Shown: one piece after another, positions 37,098 through 45,649 of the stretch | Position numbering within the stretch: position 1 is the first letter of the stretch | Layout of the letters: each line of letters opens with the position of its first letter | Source: Aporhodopirellula sallentina SM41 | GTDB lineage: Bacteria; Planctomycetota; Planctomycetia; Pirellulales; Pirellulaceae | Assembly (NCBI RefSeq): GCF_000346505.1 | Contig: NZ_ANOH01000407.1 | Location: 37,403 to 101,402, forward strand | Direction of reading: 5' to 3' | DNA length: 64,000 nt | The notes under the pieces: model-generated | The model's database searches: none | Seen by the model: the letters and a program-made list of their open reading frames with translations, nothing else | What the model was told of the DNA's origin: nothing | Position numbers and translations under genes: made by a program

Positions 37098-38240
37098 ATG
37101 CGCAAGCGAGCGGCACTGTATCTCACGGAGCCTGTCGTTTCCCCGGATGAGCAGTTCTTCCGTTGCCAGCATCAGCATCCAACCAAGCCCGACCTTATCC
37201 TCTCAACTGGCAGCCGTGCCGGTTTGCTGGCACCGATCCACCCTGGCTTCTACCTCATCGGGCGGGATAAAAACTGCCAAATCCGGCCCAAAACGCGGTC
37301 GGTCTCCCGAGTCCACTGCCTGCTCTACTTCGGCGTCGACATTCCCCAACCGCTCGACGATCCGGACGGGGAACTGCTGCGTCCCAACGCCCAGGCCGCG
37401 GCGACGCAGGGTCGTTTCCATGTGATCGACCTCAACAGCACCTCGGGAACAAAGCTCGACGGAGAAAGACTGCCGCCTCGGTGTTGGACCGAGGTGACCA
37501 ACGGAACGGAATTACGATGTGGCAAAATGGCGTGGAACGTCGTCATCGAACCCATCGAAAAAGTCGCCGCAGCCGCCGAACCGGCCGCAGCTCAAGCGAC
37601 CGCCTCCGCCGCGGCAACCGCTCCCGCCACGCCACGGCGCATGCCTGCCCCCGTGACCGCGGCCCCACCTGAGGGCTCCGAAAAAATGCTGACGGGCAAC
37701 GCTTGGCAAGGAGCCGACGTGGCGGCGTTCCTGGCCGCCCACGACGACGCCGACCGCGAAGCCCGTTACGAAAATATTCGGGCGAAGTCGAAGATGAAGA
37801 GCGACGAGTCGGGTTTGCTCGACGAAGACGACAACACCGACGACGGCAGCCAATTTCTCAATTCGGCCGCCTCCGGCCTCAGTCTCGCGACGACCGAAAC
37901 CGTCACCGAGGTACCGCTGTCGGACGCCCCCACCCTTTCGGAAGCTTCCAACGCTCCGACGTCACCGACCACCCCAATCAAGAGCCCGGCAGAACAGAAG
38001 GCTGAAGCCGCCCGCGCCAAACGCGAAGCGAGAAACAAGAAGGCGAGCGAGAAACGAGCCGCCCGACGGGCTGAATCGGCGAAACGTTCGGCGGCCCTGG
38101 ATGGCGAAAATCCATTGTTGGAAAAGATCAAACTCGTTTTGGCGGTCGCATTGACGATTGTTGTCCTGGGTTTTGGCGTCTATCAATTCATTCAATTCCG
38201 CTCCGGCCCACCGGCGCGTGTGGTCGACGGGATCGATTGA
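37098..38240 (+). CDS. FHA domain protein with C-terminal membrane anchor
   Basis: About 380 residues from the ATG at 37098; the frame is open 41 codons further upstream, but that part has no family character. Residues about 50-150 form an FHA phosphothreonine-binding domain (YLIGRDKNCQI, SVSRVHCLLYF, DLNSTSGTKLDG). An Ala/Pro-rich linker and a charged helical stretch rich in Lys, Arg, Ala and Glu follow. The last 35 residues contain a single membrane helix (LVLAVALTIVVLGFGVYQF), so the FHA domain is probably held at the cytoplasmic face of a membrane. It may recruit phosphorylated targets of Hanks-type kinases, which are numerous in planctomycetes. It is a single gene upstream of the flippase. 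Confidence 0.85.
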   Translation: MRKRAALYLTEPVVSPDEQFFRCQHQHPTKPDLILSTGSRAGLLAPIHPGFYLIGRDKNCQIRPKTRSVSRVHCLLYFGVDIPQPLDDPDGELLRPNAQAAATQGRFHVIDLNSTSGTKLDGERLPPRCWTEVTNGTELRCGKMAWNVVIEPIEKVAAAAEPAAAQATASAAATAPATPRRMPAPVTAAPPEGSEKMLTGNAWQGADVAAFLAAHDDADREARYENIRAKSKMKSDESGLLDEDDNTDDGSQFLNSAASGLSLATTETVTEVPLSDAPTLSEASNAPTSPTTPIKSPAEQKAEAARAKREARNKKASEKRAARRAESAKRSAALDGENPLLEKIKLVLAVALTIVVLGFGVYQFIQFRSGPPARVVDGID

Positions 38241-38395
38241 GTTGGAAGACCAATCTCGACGGCGAACTTTTTTGTTTTGCCTCGAAGTGATTACCGAGTT
38301 TCTCAACGCAGAGTATACTCGTGCCGCAAATGTTCCCGTAATGTCCTGTCGTTCTCGCACCGTCGACGGCGGCTTCACCGCCCAACTCCGCCTCC

Positions 38396-39739
38396 ATGAT
38401 GAACGACACCGCCCCGACCGCTATTAGCGAGCCGCCGCCGGTGGCAAAAAGCGGCCTGGAGGATGTCTCGGACGGGGTGGCCCTTCCGCCAAACGTCACC
38501 CAATCAGGAAGACTGGGCAAGATAAGTTCGTTTGTGCAAACGGTGGGCTTTGCCTTTGCCATCGTTGCCCTGCAAATGACGCAAGGTATTTTGCTGGCCC
38601 GATTGCTCGGACCTGAAGGCCGCGGGCAATATGCAACCACGGTCCTCTACGTACAACTGCTTCTGTACGTCGGACTCTTCGGCGGCCTGGAAGTGATCTG
38701 CCGGTACGCGGCCGAAGGTAAAACCGACATCCTGCGTCTACGCCGCGCCGCAATGTGGCTGGGCATCACGACCGGAACGATCACCACGTTGGTCGCGGTC
38801 GCCTTCAACGTGTTGGCCTTACCGGAAGAGAAACGCTTCCTCATGCCGCTCGGTTGCCTGTGTGCGATCAGCATCATCGGCCAACACGTCATGCTGATCA
38901 TGACCGCTGTTGATCGCGGTGCCGGCAAGTTTGCTGCTTACAATATGCTGCGTTTCGTCGCCGCGGCTGTGTTTCCGACGCTGTTGCTGATCGCCGCGAT
39001 TCTAACCAACGTAACATTGACACTGGCGTGTGGCTTGTTCGTTGTATCGTCGCTGATTTCGATGGCGGCCTGCATGCACGGGATTCAAAAACCGCTCCGG
39101 GGCGACAGCCAACCGCCGGTCGGCCAACTCCTCCGCGAGAGCAGGCCGTACGGGATCGCAATGCTCGCGACGGACCTCTTCGAGCGGCTCGACCTGCTCA
39201 TGGCGATGTGGTTGATCCCTTTGGTCACGCAAGGTTTTTATGCGGCGATGGTTCCGGTGGTCTATCCGTTGACGGTGATCCCAAACACGCTCGGCATCTT
39301 TCTGTTCAACGCTGGTGCCGATGACAAACGGACGCTCACCACGCGAGACGTTCATCGCATCCTTGGCGGATCGATCGCCATTCAAACGGTCTCAACGATC
39401 GCCTTCATGTTGCTCGTCGGACCACTCGTTAATCTGGTCTACGGGGAAGAGTTCGATCCGGCGGTCCGCTTCGCGTTGTGGCTCGCACCGGTATCGGCGA
39501 TCAAAGGAATCCTGCAGGGACTGGACAGCTACGTGAAGGGTCGCGGCCGCCCGCTCGCACCGATCCGTTGCCGGATTGTCGCGTCAATCGTGATGATCGC
39601 CGTTGTGGCGGCGTTGCTTCCTTCCCAAGGCGCCGTCGCGATTGCGATGGCCGCGCTGGTCGGCCAGGTGCTCTGCCTGATTTGGCTATCGGCGATCGTT
39701 TATACAGACGTCTCGCAGTCGAAAAACTCGAGCGGCTGA
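38396..39739 (+). CDS. Polysaccharide/oligosaccharide flippase-like membrane protein
   Basis: A 447-residue integral membrane protein with about 12 hydrophobic helices, of the MOP flippase superfamily (Wzx-like polysaccharide biosynthesis protein). The first helix region reads FAIVALQMTQGILLARLLGPEGRGQY, of which LLGPEGRGQYAT is the family mark. It would move lipid-linked glycans across the cytoplasmic membrane. No glycosyltransferases are next to it, so the pathway is unknown. Two ATG codons in tandem open the frame at 38396. Its last 40 nt overlap the 3' end of the convergent RNase D-like gene. Confidence 0.85.
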   Translation: MMNDTAPTAISEPPPVAKSGLEDVSDGVALPPNVTQSGRLGKISSFVQTVGFAFAIVALQMTQGILLARLLGPEGRGQYATTVLYVQLLLYVGLFGGLEVICRYAAEGKTDILRLRRAAMWLGITTGTITTLVAVAFNVLALPEEKRFLMPLGCLCAISIIGQHVMLIMTAVDRGAGKFAAYNMLRFVAAAVFPTLLLIAAILTNVTLTLACGLFVVSSLISMAACMHGIQKPLRGDSQPPVGQLLRESRPYGIAMLATDLFERLDLLMAMWLIPLVTQGFYAAMVPVVYPLTVIPNTLGIFLFNAGADDKRTLTTRDVHRILGGSIAIQTVSTIAFMLLVGPLVNLVYGEEFDPAVRFALWLAPVSAIKGILQGLDSYVKGRGRPLAPIRCRIVASIVMIAVVAALLPSQGAVAIAMAALVGQVLCLIWLSAIVYTDVSQSKNSSG

Positions 39740-40887
39740 TCCTCGGTCACGTCCGCAACGCGGATTGCGAGTTTGCCTTCGAGTATTTTCCGGAAACTCT
39801 TGCCCACGATCTCTCCTCGCCATCCTTCCAACAGAGCCGGCGTCGGAGTCCCGCGTCGCGGAGTCAACTCGTAAGCGAGAAGATCCTTCACGTCGTCCGA
39901 GTTCCCAACGATCGCCGGGGACAATTTGTGTTGGCGACTGATGCAGGCGATCGAAGTCGACAAAAACTGACTCAGCATTGGAGAAGCGTTGCGTGAGCGT
40001 CCGCGAGTCCGCTTCGGCAGATCTTCATCGGGCGTTTTCAATGCGGTGTCGATCGCCGCGGCAATCGCGTCATATTGGTCCTGAAAGTTACGACGTTCGA
40101 GCCCACGGATGCCGCGAATCTTCTTGGTATCGGCTGATCCCCGTCTAGCCAGTTCGACGATCAGATCGTCTCGCATCACGCGTCGTGGCAAGCGGTCTTT
40201 CGATTTCGCAACATCCTCGCGCCACAACCACAGTTGCCGCACGATCTCTAGCTGCCGTGGCTTCAACCCCGAACTGCCACTGACCCGGTGCCAATTCTCC
40301 GATGTCTCGGCATCGATCACCTTGTTCTGCAGACGCATCGTCTCTTCCTGAACCCACTCGAGTCGATCGAGGTCGTTGATATCCACCAACAACTTGTCGT
40401 ACATCTCACGCAGATTTGTCACATCATGCAGGGCGTAGGTGAGTTGATCTTTGGTCAACGGACGATGCCGCCAATTCGTCCGCGTTTCCCCCTTGGGCAA
40501 CGTCGTACCGACCAAACGCTGCACCAATGTGCCGAGCGACGCCGGGTACTCGATGCCGACAAATCCAGCCGACAACTGCGTGTCGAACAGACCGGCGATC
40601 GGTTTGCCGGTGTAACGATACGCGAACCGAATCTCCTCCCTCGCCGCGTGCGCCACGACGGTGCGTCCGGGAGTCACCAGGAGATCCCAAAAAGCACGTG
40701 TGTCCCCGACCGGATAGGGATCAATGATCGCCAGGTGGTCACCCGCTGCGACCTGGACGAGACACAATTCGGGCCGATAACAGTCCTCCGAGACAAACTC
40801 GGTGTCGAACCCGATCACGCTCTCGGAGGAAATCTTCTCGCAGAATTCTGCGAGATGCGATTGTGTCGTGATCGATTCGTAGTTCAC
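39700..40887 (-). CDS. Ribonuclease D-like 3'-5' exonuclease with HRDC domain
   Basis: About 395 residues. The DEDD exonuclease domain spans about 1-190, with ExoI as FDTEF and ExoIII as YALHDVTNL. In ExoII the usual HAxxEDL reads HAAREEIRF, so the catalytic aspartate seems replaced by glutamate. An HRDC-like domain follows (SGLKPRQLEIVRQLWLWRE), and a second helical region completes the protein. RNase D trims tRNA and other small RNA 3' ends. I prefer GTG at 40887 to TTG at 40905; neither has a strong ribosome binding site. The 3' end overlaps the flippase gene by 40 nt on the opposite strand. rnd is a possible symbol but I leave it open because of the changed residue. Confidence 0.82.
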   Translation of the reverse strand: MNYESITTQSHLAEFCEKISSESVIGFDTEFVSEDCYRPELCLVQVAAGDHLAIIDPYPVGDTRAFWDLLVTPGRTVVAHAAREEIRFAYRYTGKPIAGLFDTQLSAGFVGIEYPASLGTLVQRLVGTTLPKGETRTNWRHRPLTKDQLTYALHDVTNLREMYDKLLVDINDLDRLEWVQEETMRLQNKVIDAETSENWHRVSGSSGLKPRQLEIVRQLWLWREDVAKSKDRLPRRVMRDDLIVELARRGSADTKKIRGIRGLERRNFQDQYDAIAAAIDTALKTPDEDLPKRTRGRSRNASPMLSQFLSTSIACISRQHKLSPAIVGNSDDVKDLLAYELTPRRGTPTPALLEGWRGEIVGKSFRKILEGKLAIRVADVTEDQPLEFFDCETSV

Positions 40888-41040
40888 CTGCGGATTTCCC
40901 GACAATCGTGTACAAAAATAGCGTCGCAGAAAGACTGTAGCGGGCGAACTACCGTTGGTCGAGTAGGAGGCGGCACCCCCTAACGACCAAACGAATCACT
41001 GGGTCACGCCTCGGCAGCGTGACAACCATCGACTTTCTGC

Positions 41041-42699
41041 TCAAAAGAACTTCTTGAGCGTCTCGGGCTTCGGCTTCGGCGTCACCAACGAAACCACCAC
41101 CGTCGTGATCAGGCAGCTCAAAAACATCACCACGACGGGCATGATTTCAAACTCTTCGCCCCCCCAAGACACCGGGAATTTGAACTCCCGCAGTCCCTTC
41201 GGCGAGTTAATGCCGTGATAGAACAGGATGCTCCAACTGATGATCGCCGCGAACACGCCGCTGATCGCACCCGCCGCACTCAGCCCACGCCAATACAGCG
41301 CCAGGAACACGATCGGGAACAACGCACTGAATCCGCTGAAACACCAAACGCCTAACGCGAACACGCTTGTCGGGTTCCCCAGGCTCAGGAAATACGTCAC
41401 CGCGACGATACCGATGATAAACATCCGGGTCGTGAAAACCTGCTGCTTATCGCTGACATTTTCCTCGCCCTTGTAGTGAGTATAAATGTCGTTGCTAAAG
41501 ATCGTGCCGATGCACAAGAACTGGCTATCGAGGCTGGACATGATCGCGGCCAAAATCCCTGCGGCGAGCAACCCGCCCAAGACCGGACCGGTCTGCGTTT
41601 TGACCAAGAATGGCAACACCGCGTTGGCGTTGACTCGATCGGTGCCGGGAATCAAAGGCAACCGTGGGGCCAAATCTCCCGTCGCCCAGACGCCAACGAG
41701 CACGCACGGCACCCAAACGATCATGATGAAGAGAGGGTGACAAATCACCGGCACCTTGAACGACGACGCACTCTTGGCCGTCATCCAGTGCTGGAACAGG
41801 TGCGGAAACATTCCGACCGACAAAGGGATCAACAAATAAGTAAAGAACAGACTCTTGCTCATCTCGGAACGGGTGGCCCTATTTTCCGGAATCGATTCGC
41901 CGAGCACCTTGAGGTTGGCCATCAATCCGTCCTGACCACCGAGCCTATGAGCGATCACCACAAAGGTGACAACGCCCAACACCATGAACACCAACGTCTG
42001 GAACGTGTTCGCCCACGTCGTTCCACGCATCCCGCCCATGAAGACGTACACCAACACCACGGTGCAAATCAGCAACGCACCCAACGGCGTCGGGATCCCG
42101 CCATGCAGACCTCGGTTCGGACTGCCGTCGGGTAAAAGAACAGGGAACCAGTCCGGTGAGAGCCCCGCGGTCAACGTCTGCACCACCGTCCCGCCGCCGA
42201 TCACGCCAACGAGCAGGTAAGGAATGACAAGCCCGACCAAGATCGGGAACAACAACAAACCGATGAAGTCGCTGTCGAGTCGGTCGCGGAAGAACTCGAT
42301 CTGAGTCGTGTAGCCGTGCTTCCGGGCGAGCTTCCATACCTTCACGCCGATCAAGAAAAAACATAGCGAGTGGATGATGCCGCTACTGCTTGCCAGCATC
42401 CCGTAAACCCCCACGCCTTCCTTGAACGCCTCGCCGCTGCTTCCAACCAACGCGAACGCCGTCATCGTCGTCCCGAAGATACTCATCAACAACAGGAACG
42501 GGCCGATCGAATGGCTGGCGACCTGGTAGTCTTCCTTCGTCCCACTGAACAGCCGACTCGAGAACACGCCGAGCAGCAGGAGCAAACTCAGGTAGATCAA
42601 AATAATGACGAACTGAGGCAATCCTGAATGATTCAGCCAGCCCTCTTTCGCCGGAGGAGCCTGAGCGATCAAAAACGCAATGGAGGTTAACGAATTCAT
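41041..42699 (-). CDS. Sodium:solute symporter (SSS family)
   Basis: A 552-residue membrane protein with about 13 hydrophobic helices of the SLC5/SSS fold. Family marks include the first-helix region followed by YQVASHSIGPFLLLMSIFG, the motif LVGVIGGGTVVQ and the late segment LGGLLAAGILAAIMSSLDSQ. It uses the sodium gradient to import an organic solute; the substrate cannot be told from sequence. Its ATG overlaps the stop of the upstream DUF3311 gene by 4 nt, so the two are translationally coupled, which is the usual arrangement for this subgroup. Confidence 0.92.
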   Translation of the reverse strand: MNSLTSIAFLIAQAPPAKEGWLNHSGLPQFVIILIYLSLLLLLGVFSSRLFSGTKEDYQVASHSIGPFLLLMSIFGTTMTAFALVGSSGEAFKEGVGVYGMLASSSGIIHSLCFFLIGVKVWKLARKHGYTTQIEFFRDRLDSDFIGLLLFPILVGLVIPYLLVGVIGGGTVVQTLTAGLSPDWFPVLLPDGSPNRGLHGGIPTPLGALLICTVVLVYVFMGGMRGTTWANTFQTLVFMVLGVVTFVVIAHRLGGQDGLMANLKVLGESIPENRATRSEMSKSLFFTYLLIPLSVGMFPHLFQHWMTAKSASSFKVPVICHPLFIMIVWVPCVLVGVWATGDLAPRLPLIPGTDRVNANAVLPFLVKTQTGPVLGGLLAAGILAAIMSSLDSQFLCIGTIFSNDIYTHYKGEENVSDKQQVFTTRMFIIGIVAVTYFLSLGNPTSVFALGVWCFSGFSALFPIVFLALYWRGLSAAGAISGVFAAIISWSILFYHGINSPKGLREFKFPVSWGGEEFEIMPVVVMFLSCLITTVVVSLVTPKPKPETLKKFF

Positions 42700-43040
42700 T
42701 TCTCACCCTCCTTCTCTTCGGGCGCGTTCACAGCAGCAGCGTCATTGCGTGGGCTCGTCGTCACCTCAAATTCCGGCTCGATCGGCCACGCGATCCGCGT
42801 CGCCAGAAACCAAGTAAACGAGGCCCCGATCGACAAACACGCATGCCAAAACAGCCCGACGGGGATGACCCCGAACACGAGACGACCGTCAGTCCAAAAC
42901 CAATTGTCCTGATGCAAAATCAACAACAGGAGAACGAGCGCCGCAATAATCCACAGTCCAGAATGTCCACCGTCGCGTGACGATTCGGTTCGAGACGGTG
43001 ATGCGGCAGACGCATCGGAGGCGTGTGGGGATTCAGTCAT
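42696..43040 (-). CDS. DUF3311 small membrane protein, symporter partner
   Basis: A protein of about 114 residues with a disordered Ser/Ala-rich N-terminus, two hydrophobic helices (LWIIAALVLLLLILHQ and the GLFWHACLSIGASFTWFLA region) and a charged C-terminus. The HQDNWFWTDGRLVFGVIPVG segment is the DUF3311 signature. Such proteins are usually encoded right before an SSS symporter and are thought to be an accessory subunit. The ATG at 43040 is preferred over a TTG three codons earlier. Stop and symporter start overlap (ATGA). Confidence 0.82.
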   Translation of the reverse strand: MTESPHASDASAASPSRTESSRDGGHSGLWIIAALVLLLLILHQDNWFWTDGRLVFGVIPVGLFWHACLSIGASFTWFLATRIAWPIEPEFEVTTSPRNDAAAVNAPEEKEGEK

Positions 43041-43049
43041 ATCCGGCAA

Positions 43050-43495
43050 TAGGTAGGCAGGGAGGGGAGAAATTGGAGGGCGATCGGCGAGCCGAAAACG
43101 AACGTCGGAAGTAGTTTAGTGTCTAGACGGGGGCGACGACATCGGGGCTTTGAATTACCCTATTCGCAGGCCCGATTCACCCGGCAACGCCGCAGACTCA
43201 ATCTCTCTCAGCATCCTCTCTCGGCATCGAACGACTCGATCGCATTATCAGTGCCGCAAAGTGGACGCTTGCCCATCGGACAACACCGCAGCTGACGATT
43301 GATCCAAATGGGTCAACGCAAAAACCGCGGCCAAGCGATTGGGCGATGACGTTGGCAAATTGGGCCATGACGCTGGCAATCCGCCGTGAGGCTGCAGTTC
43401 GCGATGACGCTGGCAATTCACAGAACTCTGGCAATCCAGAACACTGGCAACAAAAAACCGACGCGTAACGATCTGTTCCTTAACGTTTAAAGTTC
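43050..43495. other. Intergenic region, about 450 bp, divergent promoters
   Basis: No gene supported. It separates the divergent symporter pair and the SLC13-type permease. The right third holds five copies of a CTGGCAA-type word, listed separately. Confidence 0.55.
43347..43450 (+). repeat. Direct repeats TGACGCTGGCAAT upstream of the SLC13-type permease
   Basis: TGACG(T/C)TGGCAA occurs at 43347-43358, 43368-43380 and 43405-43417, and shorter CTGGCAA words at 43428-43435 and 43444-43450. All have the same orientation, and the last ends 45 bp before the permease ATG. Spacing is 16 to 37 bp, so they are not a simple tandem array. They could be regulator-binding sites or remnants of a duplicated repeat. 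Confidence 0.6.
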
Positions 43496-45313
43496 ATGAT
43501 GATTCCGGCTGATTGGCAGATGTGGCTTACCCTCGCGGTTGCGGGAGGACTGCTGCTGAGTCTCGCGATGCGATTGGCCGCCACCGACCTGCTCGCGTTG
43601 GCCGCGTTGACGGTCTTGGTGTTGGCCCAAAACTTAACCGGCACCGACAAACTGCCCACGCCGACCGAGGCCGCTGCGGGTTTCGGTAACAAAGGGTTGG
43701 TAACGATCGGGCTGTTGTTCGCGATCGTCTCAGGACTCGAACTCACCGGTGGCACGGAACTGGCGACCGGATGGCTACTCGGCGGCGTCAAAGGGCTCCG
43801 CAGCGCGCTGGTCCGGATCCTGCTGCCGGTTGCCGCGTTGTCGGGTTTTTTGAACAACACCCCGGTGGTCGCCGCGTTGTTGCCCGTCGTCCATGATGTC
43901 AGCAAACGCATCGGTGCCTCGCCGAGTCGGCTGCTGCTACCAATGTCGTACACCGCCATCCTCGGCGGGATGTGCACGCTGATGGGGACCAGCACCAACC
44001 TGATCGTCCGCGACCTATATACCGAGAAATTCACCGGCGAGAGCGCGCTCGGTTTCTTCACACCGGCCATCGTCGGCATCCCGGCCACGATACTCGGTTT
44101 GGTTTACATGGTCTTTGCGTCACGTTGGCTGCTCCCCGAACGCAAACCGGCGGTGTCCGTTTCGGACGATCCGCAAAAGTACACAGTCGAAATGCAAGTC
44201 GACTCGACCGGCCCGCTCGTCGGTCGCACGATCCAACAAGCGGGTTTGCGGGCGTTGCCGGGTTTGTATGTTGCCGAGATCCAGCGTGCCGATGGCCGGA
44301 TCGAACCGGCCAAACCTCAACAACGTCTCTACGGCGGAGATGTCCTGATCCTCGTTGGCGCGTTGGAAAGCGTCGTCGACCTCAGAAAGATCCGCGGGCT
44401 GACCACCCCGGACGGCCAATCGAGAAAACTCGAGGTCCCCGCATGGCAACGGACGTTGATCGAAGCCGTCGTCAGCCCGCGATGCTCGCTGATCGGAAAG
44501 ACTATCCGCGAAGGCAAGTTCCGCTCGAACTACAACGCCGCTGTCGTCGCGGTCGCCCGTGGTGGACAACGCTTGATGGGTAAACTCGGTGACGTCCGAA
44601 TCGAACCGGGGGACGTACTGTTGCTCGAGGCATCGCCGTCGTTCCTTCACCGGCAACGCGGGTCGAGCGATTTCTATCTCGTCAGCCGGGTGGAACATGG
44701 CGAAGTGCGACGGCACGAGAAAGCCACGCTGTCGCTGATGATCACCGCCGCGATGGTCCTGGTCGCGGCCCTAGGCGTGATGGAAATCCTGACTGCGGCG
44801 ATGCTGGCGGCGGTTGCGATGATCGTTTTCCGCTGCTGCACCACAGGCGAAGCACGACGCAGCGTCGACTGGTCGGTGTTGATTATCGTCGGCGCGGCCA
44901 TCGGCATTGGCGAAGCGATGTGGAAGAGCGGCGCCGCCGAAGCGATCGCGACCGGCCTGCTGCAACTCGGCGGCAATAGCGAGATACGCATCCTCGCCGC
45001 GGTCTACCTGGCAACAGTCATCTGCACCGAATTGGTAACCAACAGCGCCGCCGCCGTGATCATGTTCCACATCGCTTGGTCCGCCGCGGCGACAATGCAA
45101 ATGGACCCAACACCTCTGATCGTCTGTGTGATGATCGCAGCGTCAGCCAGCTTCCTGACGCCGTTCGGCTATCAGACCAACACGATGGTTTACAGCGTCG
45201 GGGGCTACCAACTCAAAGACTACCTTCTCTTTGGTCTGCCGCTGAGCCTGCTCGTGTTCTCCATCTCCATGCTGATGCTGACATGGTGGTACGGGCTCGC
45301 CTGGGCTGCATGA
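43496..45313 (+). CDS. SLC13-type permease with two RCK_C (TrkA-C) domains
   Basis: A 605-residue membrane transporter. Hydrophobic helices cover about 1-205 and 405-600, with the divalent anion:sodium symporter marks LSGFLNNTPVVAALLPVV and GTSTNLIV in the first half and ELVTNSAAAVIMF plus FLTPFGYQTNTMVY in the second. Between them lie two cytoplasmic RCK_C domains (about 215-300, GPLVGRTIQQAGL; about 315-400, CSLIGKTIREGKF), which bind nucleotides or ions and gate transport in related proteins. Sulfate, another anion or a dicarboxylate is the likely substrate. Two ATG codons open the frame. It is a single gene after an unusual repeat region. Confidence 0.9.
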   Translation: MMIPADWQMWLTLAVAGGLLLSLAMRLAATDLLALAALTVLVLAQNLTGTDKLPTPTEAAAGFGNKGLVTIGLLFAIVSGLELTGGTELATGWLLGGVKGLRSALVRILLPVAALSGFLNNTPVVAALLPVVHDVSKRIGASPSRLLLPMSYTAILGGMCTLMGTSTNLIVRDLYTEKFTGESALGFFTPAIVGIPATILGLVYMVFASRWLLPERKPAVSVSDDPQKYTVEMQVDSTGPLVGRTIQQAGLRALPGLYVAEIQRADGRIEPAKPQQRLYGGDVLILVGALESVVDLRKIRGLTTPDGQSRKLEVPAWQRTLIEAVVSPRCSLIGKTIREGKFRSNYNAAVVAVARGGQRLMGKLGDVRIEPGDVLLLEASPSFLHRQRGSSDFYLVSRVEHGEVRRHEKATLSLMITAAMVLVAALGVMEILTAAMLAAVAMIVFRCCTTGEARRSVDWSVLIIVGAAIGIGEAMWKSGAAEAIATGLLQLGGNSEIRILAAVYLATVICTELVTNSAAAVIMFHIAWSAAATMQMDPTPLIVCVMIAASASFLTPFGYQTNTMVYSVGGYQLKDYLLFGLPLSLLVFSISMLMLTWWYGLAWAA

Positions 45314-45355
45314 CAGCGTGCAGCATGACAATGCGCTGAATGACAGCGTGCAGCA
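45310..45355 (+). repeat. 16-nt direct repeat at the permease stop codon
   Basis: ATGACAGCGTGCAGCA occurs at 45310-45325, overlapping the permease stop, and again at 45340-45355. The second copy runs into the nested hairpin at 45353-45408. Confidence 0.75.
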
Positions 45356-45408
45356 CGCCGCGGCAATCGCAGGTGCGCGGTGAGCAGCGCGCGCCTGCAA
45401 CGGCGTGC
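45353..45408. terminator. Nested hairpin between convergent genes
   Basis: An outer 8-bp stem (GCACGCCG at 45353-45360 with CGGCGTGC at 45401-45408) encloses an 11-bp stem (GCAGGTGCGCG at 45369-45379 with CGCGCGCCTGC at 45388-45398, one G-T pair). There is no T-tract, but it lies between the ends of convergent genes and may act as a bidirectional terminator or mRNA end. Confidence 0.5.
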
Positions 45409-45460
45409 TCATCAACGCAGCCGCCAGAAAACGAGTACCTCATGTCAACTTGATTTTCGG

Positions 45461-45618
45461 GTTGTGGACGAGGCGACGAGTCCTTGATGCACTGGTCACG
45501 CAAGGGGATTCGTTGCGTCATCCACTACGATTCCACCCGAAAGCCACGCTGCAGTGGAATACGAGGCCGAATAGATCTAGGCTCAGTTCCCACCGGGAAG
45601 TTTAACAACTTCCACTAC
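45461..45618. repeat. Palindromic intergenic element, copy C, plus a separate half unit
   Basis: A plus-strand unit GTTGTGGACG...GTCC (45461-45483) and a minus-strand unit GTAGTGGATG...ATCC (45506-45528) form an inverted pair like copies A and B, with diverged inner bases. A further minus-strand unit, GTAGTGGAAG...CTTCC, lies at 45596-45618 and is itself a perfect 6-bp dyad, GGAAGT/ACTTCC. The stretch 45314-45649 has no gene. Confidence 0.6.
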
Positions 45619-45649
45619 GTCGATGCGGTATTCTTCGCCGGTGTAGCGT

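Noticed and set aside
39700..39739. Convergent 40-nt overlap of the flippase and RNase D-like genes read as an antisense regulatory pair
   Set aside because: Short tail-to-tail overlaps are common, and nothing in the sequence points to regulation.
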